This document shows, piece by piece, positions 32,169 through 45,372 of a stretch of DNA of 64,000 bases (the stretch's first letter is position 1; every line of letters begins with the position of its first letter). Origin of the DNA: Eutrigla gurnardus. Taxonomy: Eukaryota > Chordata > Actinopteri > Perciformes > Triglidae. Where the stretch lies: contig OY741283.1 of the NCBI GenBank assembly GCA_963514095.1, positions 1,001,056 through 1,065,055 on the forward strand, read 5' to 3'. Made by a program: the position numbers and the translations under genes. Below the pieces are notes generated by a model that worked only from the letters and a program-made list of their open reading frames with translations, had not been told where the DNA came from and did no database searches.

Positions 32169-32672
32169 ACTCTTATAAAAGGTCATGCTTCGGTCTAGAT
32201 TTTCAATCATAGGAGTCAAAGAAGAGCAGCCAATATGACAAAGCTGGAAACAGTGAAATTTGGCATTTTTTTGCTTAAAAAAACGACGTTTAAACAATCA
32301 ATTGACTATAACGCTTGTTTTTTTTCTAGGGCTGCACTAATCATTATGAATTAATTGATTTGTATGAACATCCTTTGGAAATTCCCAGTCTAACTTGATG
32401 TCTTTAAACGTCTCATTCTGACTCTTATAAAAGGTCATGCTTCGGTCTAGATTTTCAATCATAGGAGTCAAAGAAGAGCAGCCAATATGACAAAGCTGGA
32501 AACAGTGAAATTTGGCATTTTTTTGCTTAAAAAAACGACGTTTAAACAATCAATTGACTATAACGCTTGTTTTTTTTCTAGGGCTGCACTAATCATTATG
32601 AATTAATTGATTTGTATGAACATCCTTTGGAAATTCCCAGTCTAACTTGATGTCTTTAAACGTCTCATTCTG
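32169..32672. repeat. Perfect 252-bp tandem duplication
   Basis: 32169-32420 and 32421-32672 are identical by eye over 252 bases (from ACTCTTATAAAAGGTCATGC to AAACGTCTCATTCTG). Each copy includes GGGCTGCACTAATCATTATG, the start of a dispersed fish repeat also seen degenerate at about 41104. Identity means either a very recent duplication or an assembly artefact. Confidence 0.93.
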
Positions 32673-33994
32673 TTCGACCATCAGCTCAAAAAATAATTCA
32701 ATAAACAATGAATTGATTATAAATGGTTACTAATGTTTAGACGTTGAAAAGTGTCTTTAATTGACTTTGAAGATATTTTTGGTGACACAATCGTTCATCT
32801 CAGCATGCAGCTTTTTGAAACGCTGATAACTGCAGTTAATAGTTTCGGTTTTAAAAAGGTGTTTTTGCGTTTTGATTTGTTATCTTCAGAGGGGTTTCTG
32901 TTTCAGCTGCACAGTGTGTGATCAGACCGAATCAAGGAAGAAGAGATGCAGCTGAAAAAGGTTTTTACCGCCGAAGTCACAATAATACTGAAAATATTAA
33001 CTAATGAAAGCAGTCAGAACTCAGAGAAATGGAGCGTTACAATGTTATATATATTATTTAAAGATTCAAAGGGTTCTATATTATTTGATTCTCTTTTATT
33101 GTAATATTTGGTGGAGCTTCGTCATCTAACTGAATCTGAGTCACAACTAAGATAATAATTATTTTAATGTTCTTGTTTTACAGGATACGATGAATCCCTT
33201 AAGTGTGAAATGTTTTTTTAAAGAAATGTAATTTCTCAGAACCCAAAGTGACGTCTTCATATTAAATTACTTACAAAAAAGACAAAGATATGAATTTGCC
33301 GGTGAAGTATGATAAAGAATAGCTGCACATGGAACTAGAGTGTTTGGTGATTCTGTGAGGGTCAAAGGTCACATCTTGATGTTTAACTGGCTGTTTTTTT
33401 TTTATCATCCTCACATTTGAAACTAACAGTCGGTTGCAGCAGCAGCAGGTTGTCTTCAGCTCAGGGTGCAGAAGGGCGTGTCCCATGTTGGCAGAGCAGG
33501 ATCTCTCCAAATGAGGTTCGCTCACAGACCAACACTGACCTCTGACCTCTGACCCTGATTTCTGACCCCCTCTGGTGACCCCAACCCGATTTACACAAAC
33601 AAATAAGCATTTTAACGATGAGATTATGATGACCTCCTCCAACCCTCTCTGCCACATACACGTTTCGAAACCACTTCCCCAAAGTGAGGCGAGTAAAAAA
33701 AGCCTGAACGTGAACACTTGAGTAAGAAGAACTCATTTATGTAGATTTATGGAGGATTTCACTGCTGCAGGTGTCCGTGTTATGGATCAGAACTCACAGC
33801 CTCTCATGTTGGCTGTTCACAGGCGCAGCAGAGATTTAAGTAAGGCTTCATTCAGTATTAAAATTAATTTAAATAAAAAAAGGTGGAGGTGAACGACAGA
33901 GGAGTGGGACATCGAGAGGAAGAGGAAGCGAAATCAGCTGTTGCTTTAAAATCATTATTTTCTTTACAAGGAAGTTGATATTAAATCACCTTAC

Positions 33995-34240
33995 CTTTCC
34001 TCCTCTCCCCCGGAGTGGAGATCAACTCGTGGGGGAGAAGTTTTTATTCTACAGGCTGGCGTCGTCTCCGTGCGGAGCCTGAACGCAGCAGCATGTCTGT
34101 CGTTCTGTCGGGAAACAGAAATAAAAGCTCTTCTTCGGGCGGCGGGGGGATTTCTGACTCCGCGGGGCTGGATGAAGGCGAAGGAACACACGGACGGACG
34201 TCTGCGTGAAGCTGAGCCGCCTCCGATACAAGAGAACCAG
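33995..34240 (-). other. grap2: Probable untranslated first exon of grap2
   Basis: On the minus strand GAGGAGGAAAG|GTAAGG is a strong donor ending a GC-richer, CpG-containing block. No in-frame start here is needed, as the adaptor's ATG is in the next exon at 28920. The upstream limit is uncertain and set by the ETS/CRE motif near 34260. Transcript evidence would be decisive. Confidence 0.5.
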
Positions 34241-34256
34241 CCGCGGAGCGCGTTCG

Positions 34257-34268
34257 ACGTCACTTCCG
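34257..34268 (-). promoter_or_regulatory. grap2: Composite ETS/CRE promoter motif upstream of grap2
   Basis: Minus-strand CGGAAGTGACGT joins an ETS core (GGAAGT) to a CRE half (TGACGT), a composite common in TATA-less mammalian promoters. It lies just upstream of the inferred grap2 first exon, inside a CpG-rich patch (about 34050-34280). Confidence 0.5.
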
Positions 34269-34309
34269 TCGTCGTTTTTCAGAATAAAACTCCACTTGTC
34301 ACCGTTTAG

Positions 34310-35350
34310 CCTACATGTCGTAAATGTAAAATTTGACTACTTTATATAAAGCGAATAATTTATATATATTATGTGTGTATATATGTAGGCTACATTATTT
34401 TTATATAAAATATGAATCTCAAAAAATAACTAGCACGCTAGGCTAACTAAAACTGTCAAATAGGCTAAATGTAGCCAAAAGTAAAACATTTTCCTGTGAA
34501 ATCTGGTGACAAAGAAGTAAAAAGTGGTGTTAATGTCACCTAAGTAATCAATTAAAGTAGGCCTACCTTATTAAGTTAGAGTTAGCCTCTGTAGCTGCTG
34601 TGAGTATCCCTCAGTGAAACTTGATAAATCAAATGCATTTGATTGCTACAGAGACTTTTTACTAAAAGCTGATCATTATATTAGTGGCTGGTACTAGCTA
34701 TAGAATTACATTTTTGATAGCAATTGCTTGCAGTAATAGGCGCCACAAAGTAAGATGCAAATGGAAGTGTTACTTAATATCAAATTAGATTGGTCAAATC
34801 TGCTATAATCAACAAAAAACAGCACATTTGGATGATTGTATGTATAGAAATTAAATTTTTCTCTGCATGAATTTTACTAACAAACAATCGAATTGAGGAA
34901 CTATAAAAAAATAGATTTAAACTCTATTTATACAATATGTCACAACTAAAATACCTTTATGCCCTGATGTCAAATATATATGTTAAACATATTACAATCC
35001 AAATTACACCACACAGTGTCTTGTCATCTTGTCTTAGTTCCCTCCCTTCCTCCTTTATGTTTTTCTCAGTTTTTATCAAATAAGCAGGATCCATTAATTC
35101 CCTAAAAAGTCTGGTAACATGAGTGAACATCCAGAGAAACCAGATTCTAACATGTCTAACAGCTAACTTCACAGTTCAGTGTTGGCTGATTGGATACCAG
35201 AGTCTCACTTTCTGACAGCAGAAAGATGCCGTTTGCAGAAAAGTATGAAGTTACGTGCCTGACCTGAATCTCCAAACCGCTTTGCTGTGCAAAGCAGCTG
35301 CATGTGGAGTTCAGTCACATCCGCCTCTCAGCCACTTACTCAATACCACA

Positions 35351-35409
<59 letters not shown>

Positions 35410-36480
35410 GGGGTGTTAGTGCAGGCATATCAGTATAAACCATATAAGTGGTGTTAGAAGAAACACTCCACACAACTGCAATTTTGATGGTTTGATTCCA
35501 AACATTTTGTTGCATATCCTCCTCCCTGCTTCCTGTCTGCCTCCTCTTCTTCACTGTGAAGAGCACAACAATTACATAAAAAAACTCATATAGCGTCAAA
35601 TTCAACACACTCAATGTTCTCCACATTCACACTCTTCATCCACCTGCCAAATATCCTCAGACTTCCCACCTACACAGGTGTTCGTAATCAAAATACATTA
35701 CACTTAAACAATGTGCCTATTTATATAGAGGTGCAGCTGTGTGACTGTTCAGCTTTACTGCCACTAGAGGGCGAGCTTGTTGCACAAATGCATCTCAGCC
35801 TGAGAGACTTGAAGCTGCAGGTTTATTGTACCACTGTATAAAATCAGTTACTATCTTGCATTGGATGATCCTTTTTTCATAAAAGGCAAATATAAAATGA
35901 ACACTACTAAGAAAACAAAATGTCTATAATATATAAATATAGCTATGAAAAAACCCTCATGCAAAACATTGGCATATGCTGCCAAAGTTGTATTTTTATG
36001 ATTTTATAATAATAATAGAAATCAGCATAAAAAAATATGTGATTGAAAATATGCATTTATTCAACATTCATTTTCTTTTTCAAACGTGGTGTTCCATGGG
36101 GAAAACAATGAGTGCTAAAACAAATCTCCATTATTAAGAATTATTGTTTTAAAAAGACTTGACCCCAGCTTTCCATCAAATTTCATGAAAATCTGTAAAC
36201 CTTTTGAGACAAGTTTCTAATTTACAACCAGGCCCGAAAACATTTACCTCCATGATGGAATTAATTAAGTAAAATTAAAAAAGTTTAGTAAACATATAAT
36301 TAAATATATATATGTATGTGTTGCTAAGTGGAGCGGATTGCTGCCCAATCAAATGTTGTGTTTATCATACAATGACAATAAAACGGTATTATTCAGCACA
36401 TTTTCACGTACCTCAGAGTTTATTAAATATTCATATACTAAATATCTTAATATTTCACCTGATTTAATATTTTTTAGCAG
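34310..36480. other. Divergent intergenic region between grap2 and radil
   Basis: About 2.2 kb, AT-rich, with one long GT microsatellite (35355-35407) and no convincing coding frame. It separates the two oppositely oriented promoters. Confidence 0.5.
35355..35407. repeat. (GT)n microsatellite
   Basis: About 26 uninterrupted GT dinucleotides followed by a short G-run, in the intergenic interval. Confidence 0.97.
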
Positions 36481-36559
36481 GGAGGTGAGTAGGCCTCCAC
36501 AAGAGGGCAGTCAGTCCCCTGGTCCCCCGTGTGTCCATACGTATGTATGTGTGTGTTAT

Positions 36560-36930
36560 GTGCGGGAGCGTGCCCGTGTGACGCGGCGGTGACGTCGCCT
36601 GCAGTGAGCTCGTGCCTCCTCCAGCAGCATCAGCGGCAGCAGGTCGTCTCCTCTCCCTCATTCAGTCCGGTCCAGGCTCCGCGGCGGACGGTTACCGGCT
36701 CTCCCGGTTGTTGTTATTACTCTTCCCATGGACCGCGGCTGTTTTCCCGCTGTGTTTCCCGTCAGAAACGGAAGGACGGAGCGTGGAAATGTCTCCTTTC
36801 CCGCCGCTGAATAATCACTCCAGTCGGGATTTTATCTTCCAGAAGACAGATTGTTTTTGGGCAAGTTTACACCAACTGGCGCTCTTTTGATTTCTTCTAC
36901 GTGGGAATGTTACGTGTAAACAACAAAAAA
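36560..36930 (+). promoter_or_regulatory. radil: CpG-rich promoter/5' UTR region of radil
   Basis: A GC- and CpG-rich block in an otherwise AT-rich neighbourhood, starting with GTGTGACGCGGCGGTGACGT, which contains a CRE-like TGACGTCG at 36590-36597. It lies 250-600 bases before the start codon at 37159. It probably contains the transcription start. Exact start not determinable. Confidence 0.5.
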
Positions 36931-37158
36931 CACAGCTTTTTTTTTGTCTAATGGATACAGAAGTACTTTTGGAGTATTTACACATCTTTTTGTGATTTTT
37001 TTTTTTTTTTTGGAGGGGGGGTGGAAGCGGACTAATCCGTCATCTCAAGTTTTCATCACCTAGCTAACAGCGAAGAATGCTATATTCTAGTCATTTCAAC
37101 GGTTCCGGTAACGTTCGTTTTGTTGTGTTCACGTGAATTTAAAACAACAGTATTAATA

Positions 37159-40100
37159 ATGATTTCGGAGGAGAGAAGCAGCCACGTTCATAAACAAGCC
37201 CTGAACTTCCCAGTGGGTTTACTGATCCGCTCCCCGAAGAAGCGACTGGCCAAACTGGGAAGGAAACCCAGCAATGGATCAGTCCAGTAAGTCCTCATAT
37301 CTAATATTAACATATATAACATATAACTGTTGATTCAGGTCCTCCTGTAAGACAAACTAAGGTACTGTACTACAAATATAAATGAACTAAAACATATAAA
37401 TATAAATAACCGCTGCAACATTAAAGATATGAATCCAATAATATATATTATTCTGAAAGGGGGCTCCTTCTGCATAATTAGTACTTTTACCTTTTATACT
37501 TTAAGTGTAATTTCATAACACCATTGTACTTTTACGTAAGTAAGGGTTTCATTTAACAGATTTGTACTTTTACTTGAGAAAACTATGTGAATACTCTTTC
37601 CATCTTTGCCCATAAGTTGATGATGCTGTCATCCGTTAGGGCTATTTATACATCATCATGTAATTATGGGTGGTTTACAGGAGTTAAAGGTTCCTGATGA
37701 ATACAATAATAAAAACACTTATCTGACACAAGCTCCAGAAACACTGTGTACAGTCACACGCTATGAAAGAGTTTCACCTTCCTATAAAAAGACAAGCCAC
37801 TTATAGGTGTGGACTGGCTGATTACTGAGTGTTCGTTATCTTCTCCATTTATTTTTCCCTTTCAGGTCCAACAACTCGGACACCACCGTCCGCTCGGCAG
37901 AGAGCGCCGGTGTCCGGCAGCCGGCCAAGAGCAAAATCCGCCGCCACAACAACAGGCTTTCCACTGTGTTCAACCACAGTCCCAACGGGGGACGCCGCGG
38001 CCAGGTGCTGGGCGGCGGGAGCCTGGCCGGTGACCTCCAGGCTGCAGACGACCCGGCGGAGCTGTCCAGTCAAATGTCTGTCCCCGGCATCCTGAAGATC
38101 TTTGGCAGCGACATCTGTCAGGGGACCAACTACAAGAGTGTGCTGGCCACCACTCAGTCCAGCGCTAAGGAGCTGGTGAAGGAGGCTCTGGAGAGGTGAG
38201 ATGTTCGGTAGCTTTATTCACACCCGAGGGTGGAAGTGAGTCGGCTGCTTACACACAAACACACAACGCTTAGGACAACGCTTAAGACGGGACAGTGTCA
38301 ACAGTGATTCAGACACATGGATACAAGTATACAAAAAGGTATTACTATCAAGTACAGAATAAAAAGCATCGTAGCAGATACAAACACTAGGTCAGAATGA
38401 ATAAATAAATAGATAAAAAGGCTGTACAGTCAGTTAGTGTGTAGTCTGCTTGGTATATATAGGGAGATATGTTGAGTCTGTGGCCAATAAAACTTGAAAA
38501 CTTATGTTATACTGTATGAAAACCTATTTCTTACCTCAAATGTACTCATAACAGTTTCTTTTTCACGAGAATGTGACGCTCCTTTTCAGATATATGTTTA
38601 CTACCAGCTGTTCATTGTTAATATGGGAATCCTTTCAGCCATTTATCAGGAAATAAAGTACCCAAAATGTGTTGATTCCAGCTTATTTTTTCCAGATATT
38701 CACTTATTTTCTTAAATTTAACTACTTAATGATTCCAGTATGGTTTAGTGCCATTTCAGGAGCTGTAAGAATATTGATGATTATCGATATCATATCATTA
38801 AGTTGCCTAACGGCGGTCGCTCCTCTGTTGTCCAGGTACTGTCTGGAGAAAGAGGACGCCAACGACTACGTGCTCTGCGACGTCATCGGCCAGACGGGCG
38901 CCGACAACCAGTGGAAGAGGGAGTGTTTCCGGGTGGTGGGAGACAACGAGAAGCCCCTCATGCTGCAGTCGCTCTGGAAGCCCAAGGAAGGCTTCTCCAG
39001 GCGCTTTGAGATCCAGCTGAGAGCGAGCGTGGAGGAGCAGAGTTTGAAGGACAGAGACACGGTCACAGCGGGTAAACACCTTCCCAGCTTTACGTCACGT
39101 TTCTGGCTCTCTTTAACCCGTTGGTCAGTAGAAGTCAGTCAGCATCCTTTACGCCCGGGTAATCAATCACTCCGTCTGTGTCGTGGTGGCATGGGGAGCC
39201 TTTATCCTGGTCTCTTATTGCAGCCTAACAGCCTTCATTGTCCAGCTTATCACCGGCTAGAACAGGGGGAGATGACGGGCATGTGAGAGAGGTCAGGAGG
39301 AAACAAAAAGAGCTACAGCAAGGGATAGAGGAGGTCAGCGCGGCCCCACTCTTATCTTTGTTTTATTGCAAGGGCCCATAAGGAGGGCCCCCCGTGAAAC
39401 ATGGAGGCTCTTCCCACCAGAAAGCGGCCGCTGCCTGTCCTCCTATCAGAGCTCACTTCCTGTGCAGCCCTGTCGACTTCTGTCTGCCGTTTTAATCAGT
39501 ATTGTTCTTGGTGCCATTTAACACTCATATTGGATTCCCTGTTTGCCTTCTAATAAACCTTCTCAACACTCAGTGTGAGCTCAGTTGAACCAGGACTTTT
39601 TGGTGATTCATGTTCCTGACATGCGTTATTTCAAATAAATGTTGAATTCTGGTGAAGTGTAGAAGAGGAAGACGCGCTTAAAGTGTAAAAACAAGACTTA
39701 AAATATGGAGATATTATGACCTTTGCTAAGCTGCTGACTCCAGTTCCTTTAAATTAATTACACTTTAGCCTGTTTTAAAGCGGTTTCCCACCATCAGAGC
39801 AAACAGCGACATTTTATATTTTATCTCACGAAAAAAATCGTCAACATCAGTCCAGCTGACCTTTTGCCTCTTGAGTGTGAGTGTTTTGTAGCGGCGCTGA
39901 GCCCGGTCTGTCACACCGATGCTGAACAATGTGGAAAACACCCACTTCCACAGCTGATAAGGGCGGCGGGGCTGCCGGGTGTGAAGCCGGGGCTCGGTGG
40001 ACATTCCTCGGTGCTTAATGGCTCCAAACGAGCTGAATAGTGTTTGTGTTACGTCAGGCCGACAGAGCGGCCGCCGCTATCAGAGAGGTGCTCACAGCTC

Positions 40101-43100
40101 ACTTTCCCCCACATTTCCTCCCCTTCCTTCTCCTTGTGTTGGTTTGAATTCATGCCAGAGCAGTGAAGGCTTATGAGACTCCTGCTTGACTTGAACTGTT
40201 GGTTGTTATTCATTTTTTTGCTCATGTTTAAAGTGAAATAGGTTTTTTGCTTAATGCCAAATACAAGAGTCTTCTTCTAATCATCATCACTTTTACCGTG
40301 TTTGACTTTTAATTTGTAATTTTTGTTGTACTATATATTCTATAGAATTATTTATTTATAAATGTCTTTATTATCCGTATTTATATTTCTCTCCATGTGT
40401 GCTACAACTACGCCAGTAAGATTTAAAAAAGCAAAGAAGGAATATTGGTACATCTTTTTTTGGAGATGTGAAAAGTCGTTTTGGAACATGCTTCCTCTCA
40501 ATCAGCAAGATAAAAGAAAATACAAGATATACGTTAGTTGTTAAGTTCGTTGTTAGATTCTGTTCCAGGTGTTTTCTGTGTATTTTCTTTGATGTTGTAT
40601 CTCTTGACATGATAATATATAGATGGATATTTTGTCTAAATCTCTTTCCAGACCTCATCCACTGTATAATCACGCAGATGCAACAGTGCGTTTCTCATAT
40701 TGATAACTGTAAATATCACGTCTCTCCCGTGGATCCAGGCATCAACGCTCAGGCTCGTAAGCTGCAGAAGAGCCGCTCCAGAGTGACCTCGCTGTTCGTG
40801 GACGGCAGCGGCGAGGACGTGGACGGCCTCGGCCTCTGGAGGAGTCTGAGTGAGATGGATCTGTCCGCGATGGGGAAGGAGGCCAGCCGGGCCCAGCAGA
40901 GCGCGCTCAGGGAGGACCCGGAGGCCGAGGCCGACAAGGAGGTGCTGCGACTCGGCATGGAGAAGGAGGAGACGGAGAGCAGCGACGACAACACCACCCA
41001 GTACTCCATCCACCCGCCCTTCGACTTCCCGTACTTCCTCCTGCTGCAGGGCTACAGCCACAGACAGGTGAGCGACCAAACACTCAGATAATTAAAATTA
41101 ATAGGGCTGTAACTATCATTTCAATGTGATCATTATTTATTATTTTACCAAACCCAACGTGACGTCTTCAAATGTCTTGTTTTGTTTGACCGAAGGGGAA
41201 AAAATAATTCCATTCACAAATGTATAACTCTGGTTAAAGCATCAAATATTCACATTTCAGAAGCTTTAATTTAGGATTTTCTTTTTGCTTGAAATCATAC
41301 ACATATTCAATGAATCAATAACCAAAATAGTTTAAAAACAATGCTTATTATTCTATATTATTTTGGGCATATTTGCTTAAAAAAAGACTTAAATGATTAA
41401 TTGAATATCAATATTGTTGCAGATACATTTTCTGTCCATACGTTGTTTTTTGTTTAGTTTTTTTTGCTCTATAAAGATTGGTCGTCATGACAATCAGCAC
41501 ATTATGTGACTCCGTTTCCCATGAACCCGGTTTGTTTGCGAGCTTCTCACAAGCACCTTGAGAGTCTCCTCCTGGCGGGTAGTTGGCAGGCGGAGACCAA
41601 ACACAGCTTAGGAGAGACGTCGGGCGTAAACAGGTACATGAGGGTGTCGGATTGAACGTCTTAACGTTAAGAACCTGGGAGAGAAAATCCCAGAGTCACC
41701 AGAGTCATGCAGAGGCCAGAGAGGAAGGAAAGGATTTGGGCTGGCGAGGTGGACTACAGAGGTGTGTTGTGGGCTCAGCTGTGTCCTCCACACAGACAGG
41801 ACGAACCGTCCGTCATCGAGTCCCAATGAAAGGGACAAAGAGTTCACCACACTGGAGGAAAACCTTAAACCCGGCCGGGAGATAACCCTGATTAAAGTCA
41901 CACTCTAAACAAATGTATATGCTGTAATCTACACATACGTGATTTCACAGTAAACCAGCGTCAGTGCTTCGCTCGGTTGTTGAGTCAGATTCCCAGGAAC
42001 ACGAAGGGTCTTTTTCTACGTTGTGTATCCTCGCTGGTGCTGATCTGCAGGATCTGGTCCCGGTAGCACCACCACAGCCGGCTCAGAGCGACAGCAGGAC
42101 TACTCTCAGTCAGCCCAGAGCCAAGGAAGGGGGGTTCTGTAGTAGTCAGTGGTCAGATAACAGGAACTGAGAGCTTTTAAGTCCCAGCTTAGACCTTTAA
42201 AGATCGTTATTCAAACCGCCTCTTAACCAGTGTTTTGTGTGTAAATGAAAATATGACCAAATATGTCAACGACATCTTTTTTTTTTCCATGACTAAGACG
42301 AGACAATGACAAGAGGATGATACCAACATGCAATGTGGTTGAGGGGAAACACCGTTGATTAATAGAGTGTTCTGCAGCAGCTTGGTTTTCTACCATAAGG
42401 GTTTCTCATTTTCATACATGAAGAGGAAAGAATATTACAAACTGAACTATGCTTTGACCTCAGTGCTAAAACAAAACCTGAATGTTCTCGGCCACATGAA
42501 GGTGAATCGGATGCATTAGATAATAAAGTGGCTTCTAAGTGAACTCACTCATAAGCCTGTCTTTTCCTGTCTTGCTTCACGTTGCCGGTTCAGGCCGATC
42601 ACGCTGCTTTGATTAACACGCACACGTTGGTTCATTTCCAAAATGTTACACAAGAGAATCAAATCCCGTCCTACGCCTTGATTGTCATTGAGAGAACGCG
42701 ATACGCTCCTCGAGAATCGGGATTAATCACTTAAGTTAATCGGCTTCTCCGGTGTGAGAATGTGCTGCTTCTTTTTGTCTCCGTTGGACAAACCAGCATT
42801 TTTAAGACCAAATGATTTTTGGCGGTAAAGTTGTGTCAGCGGGGTTGTTGGCCACATTCAGACGGTGAACTGAAGCCAGTATGAATCTCTTCTTTGTCAT
42901 TTGTGACTGGAAAATAATATATCTGAGTTTTGGACAAAACAAGATATTTAAAGACAGAAACGTAAAGACAGAGAATTGTCATTTCCCCAACTTCTTGCAT
43001 TTTAAGAACCAGGCGAATGAAGAAAATGTTTTTTTTGCAGGATTTTGTCATCTACCTGATGAGTGGGACCACCACCATCTTCGGCTGCTGCAGCGAGCAC

Positions 43101-45340
43101 TGTAACGGAGAGGATGAGGAGAGGTTAAAGGTCGACATCCTTCTCTTTGCTCCCGACGTGCTGCCTCAACACTGCTGCGTCCGGCGGCTGGACTCTAACG
43201 TGCCGAGCTCCGCGGGGGAGCACAGAAAGACATTAACCATGCTGAAGCCCCTCCACGGAGCCCCCGTCACCAGAAACGGGTTCCTCCTCAAGGAGGAGGT
43301 GGAGCTGAGCCCGGGGGACTTGGTCGGCTTGGGGAAACACTACCTGTTCATGTTTAAGGATCCCACCAGCACACCAGGGTCCCTGCAGACCCCTCCGTGG
43401 ATGAGCTCCCTCTGCCTGAACTCTGACCCCAACACATCATCGTCTTCTTGTCTGTCGTGTGGCTTCTCCATCGCCGCCAAAAGGCTCCAGAGGAAGCCGC
43501 TGCCGCCTCGCTGGCGGGACCTGGAGGGCACCGAGGCCGTGGTGAGCTACGAGCTGGAGCAGGAGGAGGGAGTCCTGCACGAGGTTCTGGACATGTTGGA
43601 CCCCAGTGGGAATGAACCCAAGCTGACGCCGGCGTTCCTGCTGAGCCTCTGCATCCAGCACTCGGCCTCCACGTTCCAGCTGACACACTTCAGACAGCTG
43701 CTGCTCCGGATAGCAGGCCAGATCCAGCTGGTCATGTGGGTAAGGACGGAAACTTTCAGATCCTTCCAGGGGCAAAAAGGTAGATAAATAGGATTAAACC
43801 ATGACATTAATGTGTGATGCACACACTGATCACTCAGCTAGAAGATGATGAAGATTTCCATAGTGTTTAATACATCTGACAATGTCATAGTTATCATGGA
43901 ACAGGTTCAGAGCCCTATATAGTGTGACTGAAGAATGTAAAGAATCAAATGTGTTTGCTGGTCAGGCATGACATGGACATTTTTGTTTTTCTTAGGAGAA
44001 GACAAAGGAGCTTGCAGCCATCCAGCCAGACATGTGAGTAAACAAAGTGTCTCCAGAAATACATGACAATGAGGAGAGCAGCAGCTGCCTGCCCCGCCAT
44101 GATATATATATATATATACACGACACCTGGAGATTTACCGTCTGAATAAAGGAGGAGTTAAAGTGTGATTTTACAACTATTTGCTCCTCCAGAAAGAGGC
44201 TGTGCAAAGAGAGACTTTCCCACAGTCTGTCCTCCTGGACTTCCTCTCCTCTCAGGAGCATCAGAGTTTAAATAGAAACCTTCAATAGAAGCAAATGGGA
44301 AAGAGAGGGAATATTCAAAGGTGTACGATGTTTTACAGCTGCAATTTATGATCAAATAAACGTTATTATTATTGTTATTAATCATGACATGGAAATAAAA
44401 CTTATTTAGCTTACAATCATGTGGAACAGCAAAAAAGCAGCAAATCCTCACATTTGGAAACTGGATAAATGAGCCAAACTGATAAACTGATAGACAGAAG
44501 TGTTGCTGATTAACTTTCAGTCAATAAACTAATTGATTAATCTACTTATCACATCAGCACACGTCGACTCAGAGCAACAACATTAACATTGACTTCATGA
44601 GGAGGAGGAGGAGTGGAACTTTGCTAAATAGTATATATACTATATAGTATATATACTATAGTGATATAAAAGCTAAACGCCGAATATCACAGAACATTTA
44701 TAGTTCCATCAAAAACTTTCAGTTAACTCAGATTGAACTTCCTGTAATATTTCTGCGAGTCAGCAAAAAAATAAGTTTCTGCAAAGTTCCACTCCTCCTC
44801 CTCCTCCTCCTCCTCCTCCTCCTCCTCCTCATGAAGTCAATGTTAATGTTGTTGCTCTGAGTCGACGTGTGCTGATGTGATTAGTAGATTAACTATATTT
44901 TTTATTGCTGCACAGAGAAGATACAACTCCTCTCAGTTGCATCCCTTTTACCTTAAAAACAATCAAATAATCTTAAAAAAGATGAATTATTCATAGTGTT
45001 TCACATCATATGGTTGCATAAATACACTTAAAAAATATATCTTTGTGTCCAGTTTCTCACCACAACCTTTTATTGTGAGTTTTTTTTATTTATTTTTTTT
45101 ATCCCGATTCGCAATAAAAAATGCTTTCTCCATCCCGCCCCTGATCAGAAGCTCCAGTGACGGGCAGTCGGATCCTCTTCAGCTGCTCAGCATGGAGGAG
45201 CTGGTCCCAGGTCTGCAGCCCCTGGTGCTGTGGATGGCCAACTCCATCGAACTGCTGCACTTCATCCAGCATGAAGTCCCTCAGCTGCTGCCCTGGAGGC
45301 CGGACCAGGAGGACCAAGGTGCTTCATCATCATCATTAGT

Positions 45341-45372
<32 letters not shown>

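Larger units (their letters stand above)
28969..33994 (-). other. grap2: Probable grap2 5' UTR intron (about 5 kb)
   Basis: Between the ATG-exon acceptor and a strong minus-strand donor at 33994. Contains an L2 3' tail (about 30127-30200), a 252-bp perfect duplication (32169-32672), and AT-rich sequence. I found no coding frame that resembles a known protein. Confidence 0.45.

Noticed and set aside
40636..41079. 147-codon minus-strand frame opposite radil exon 4
   Set aside because: Antisense shadow of a GC-rich coding exon; no domain, and exon 4 is fixed by phase and similarity on the plus strand.
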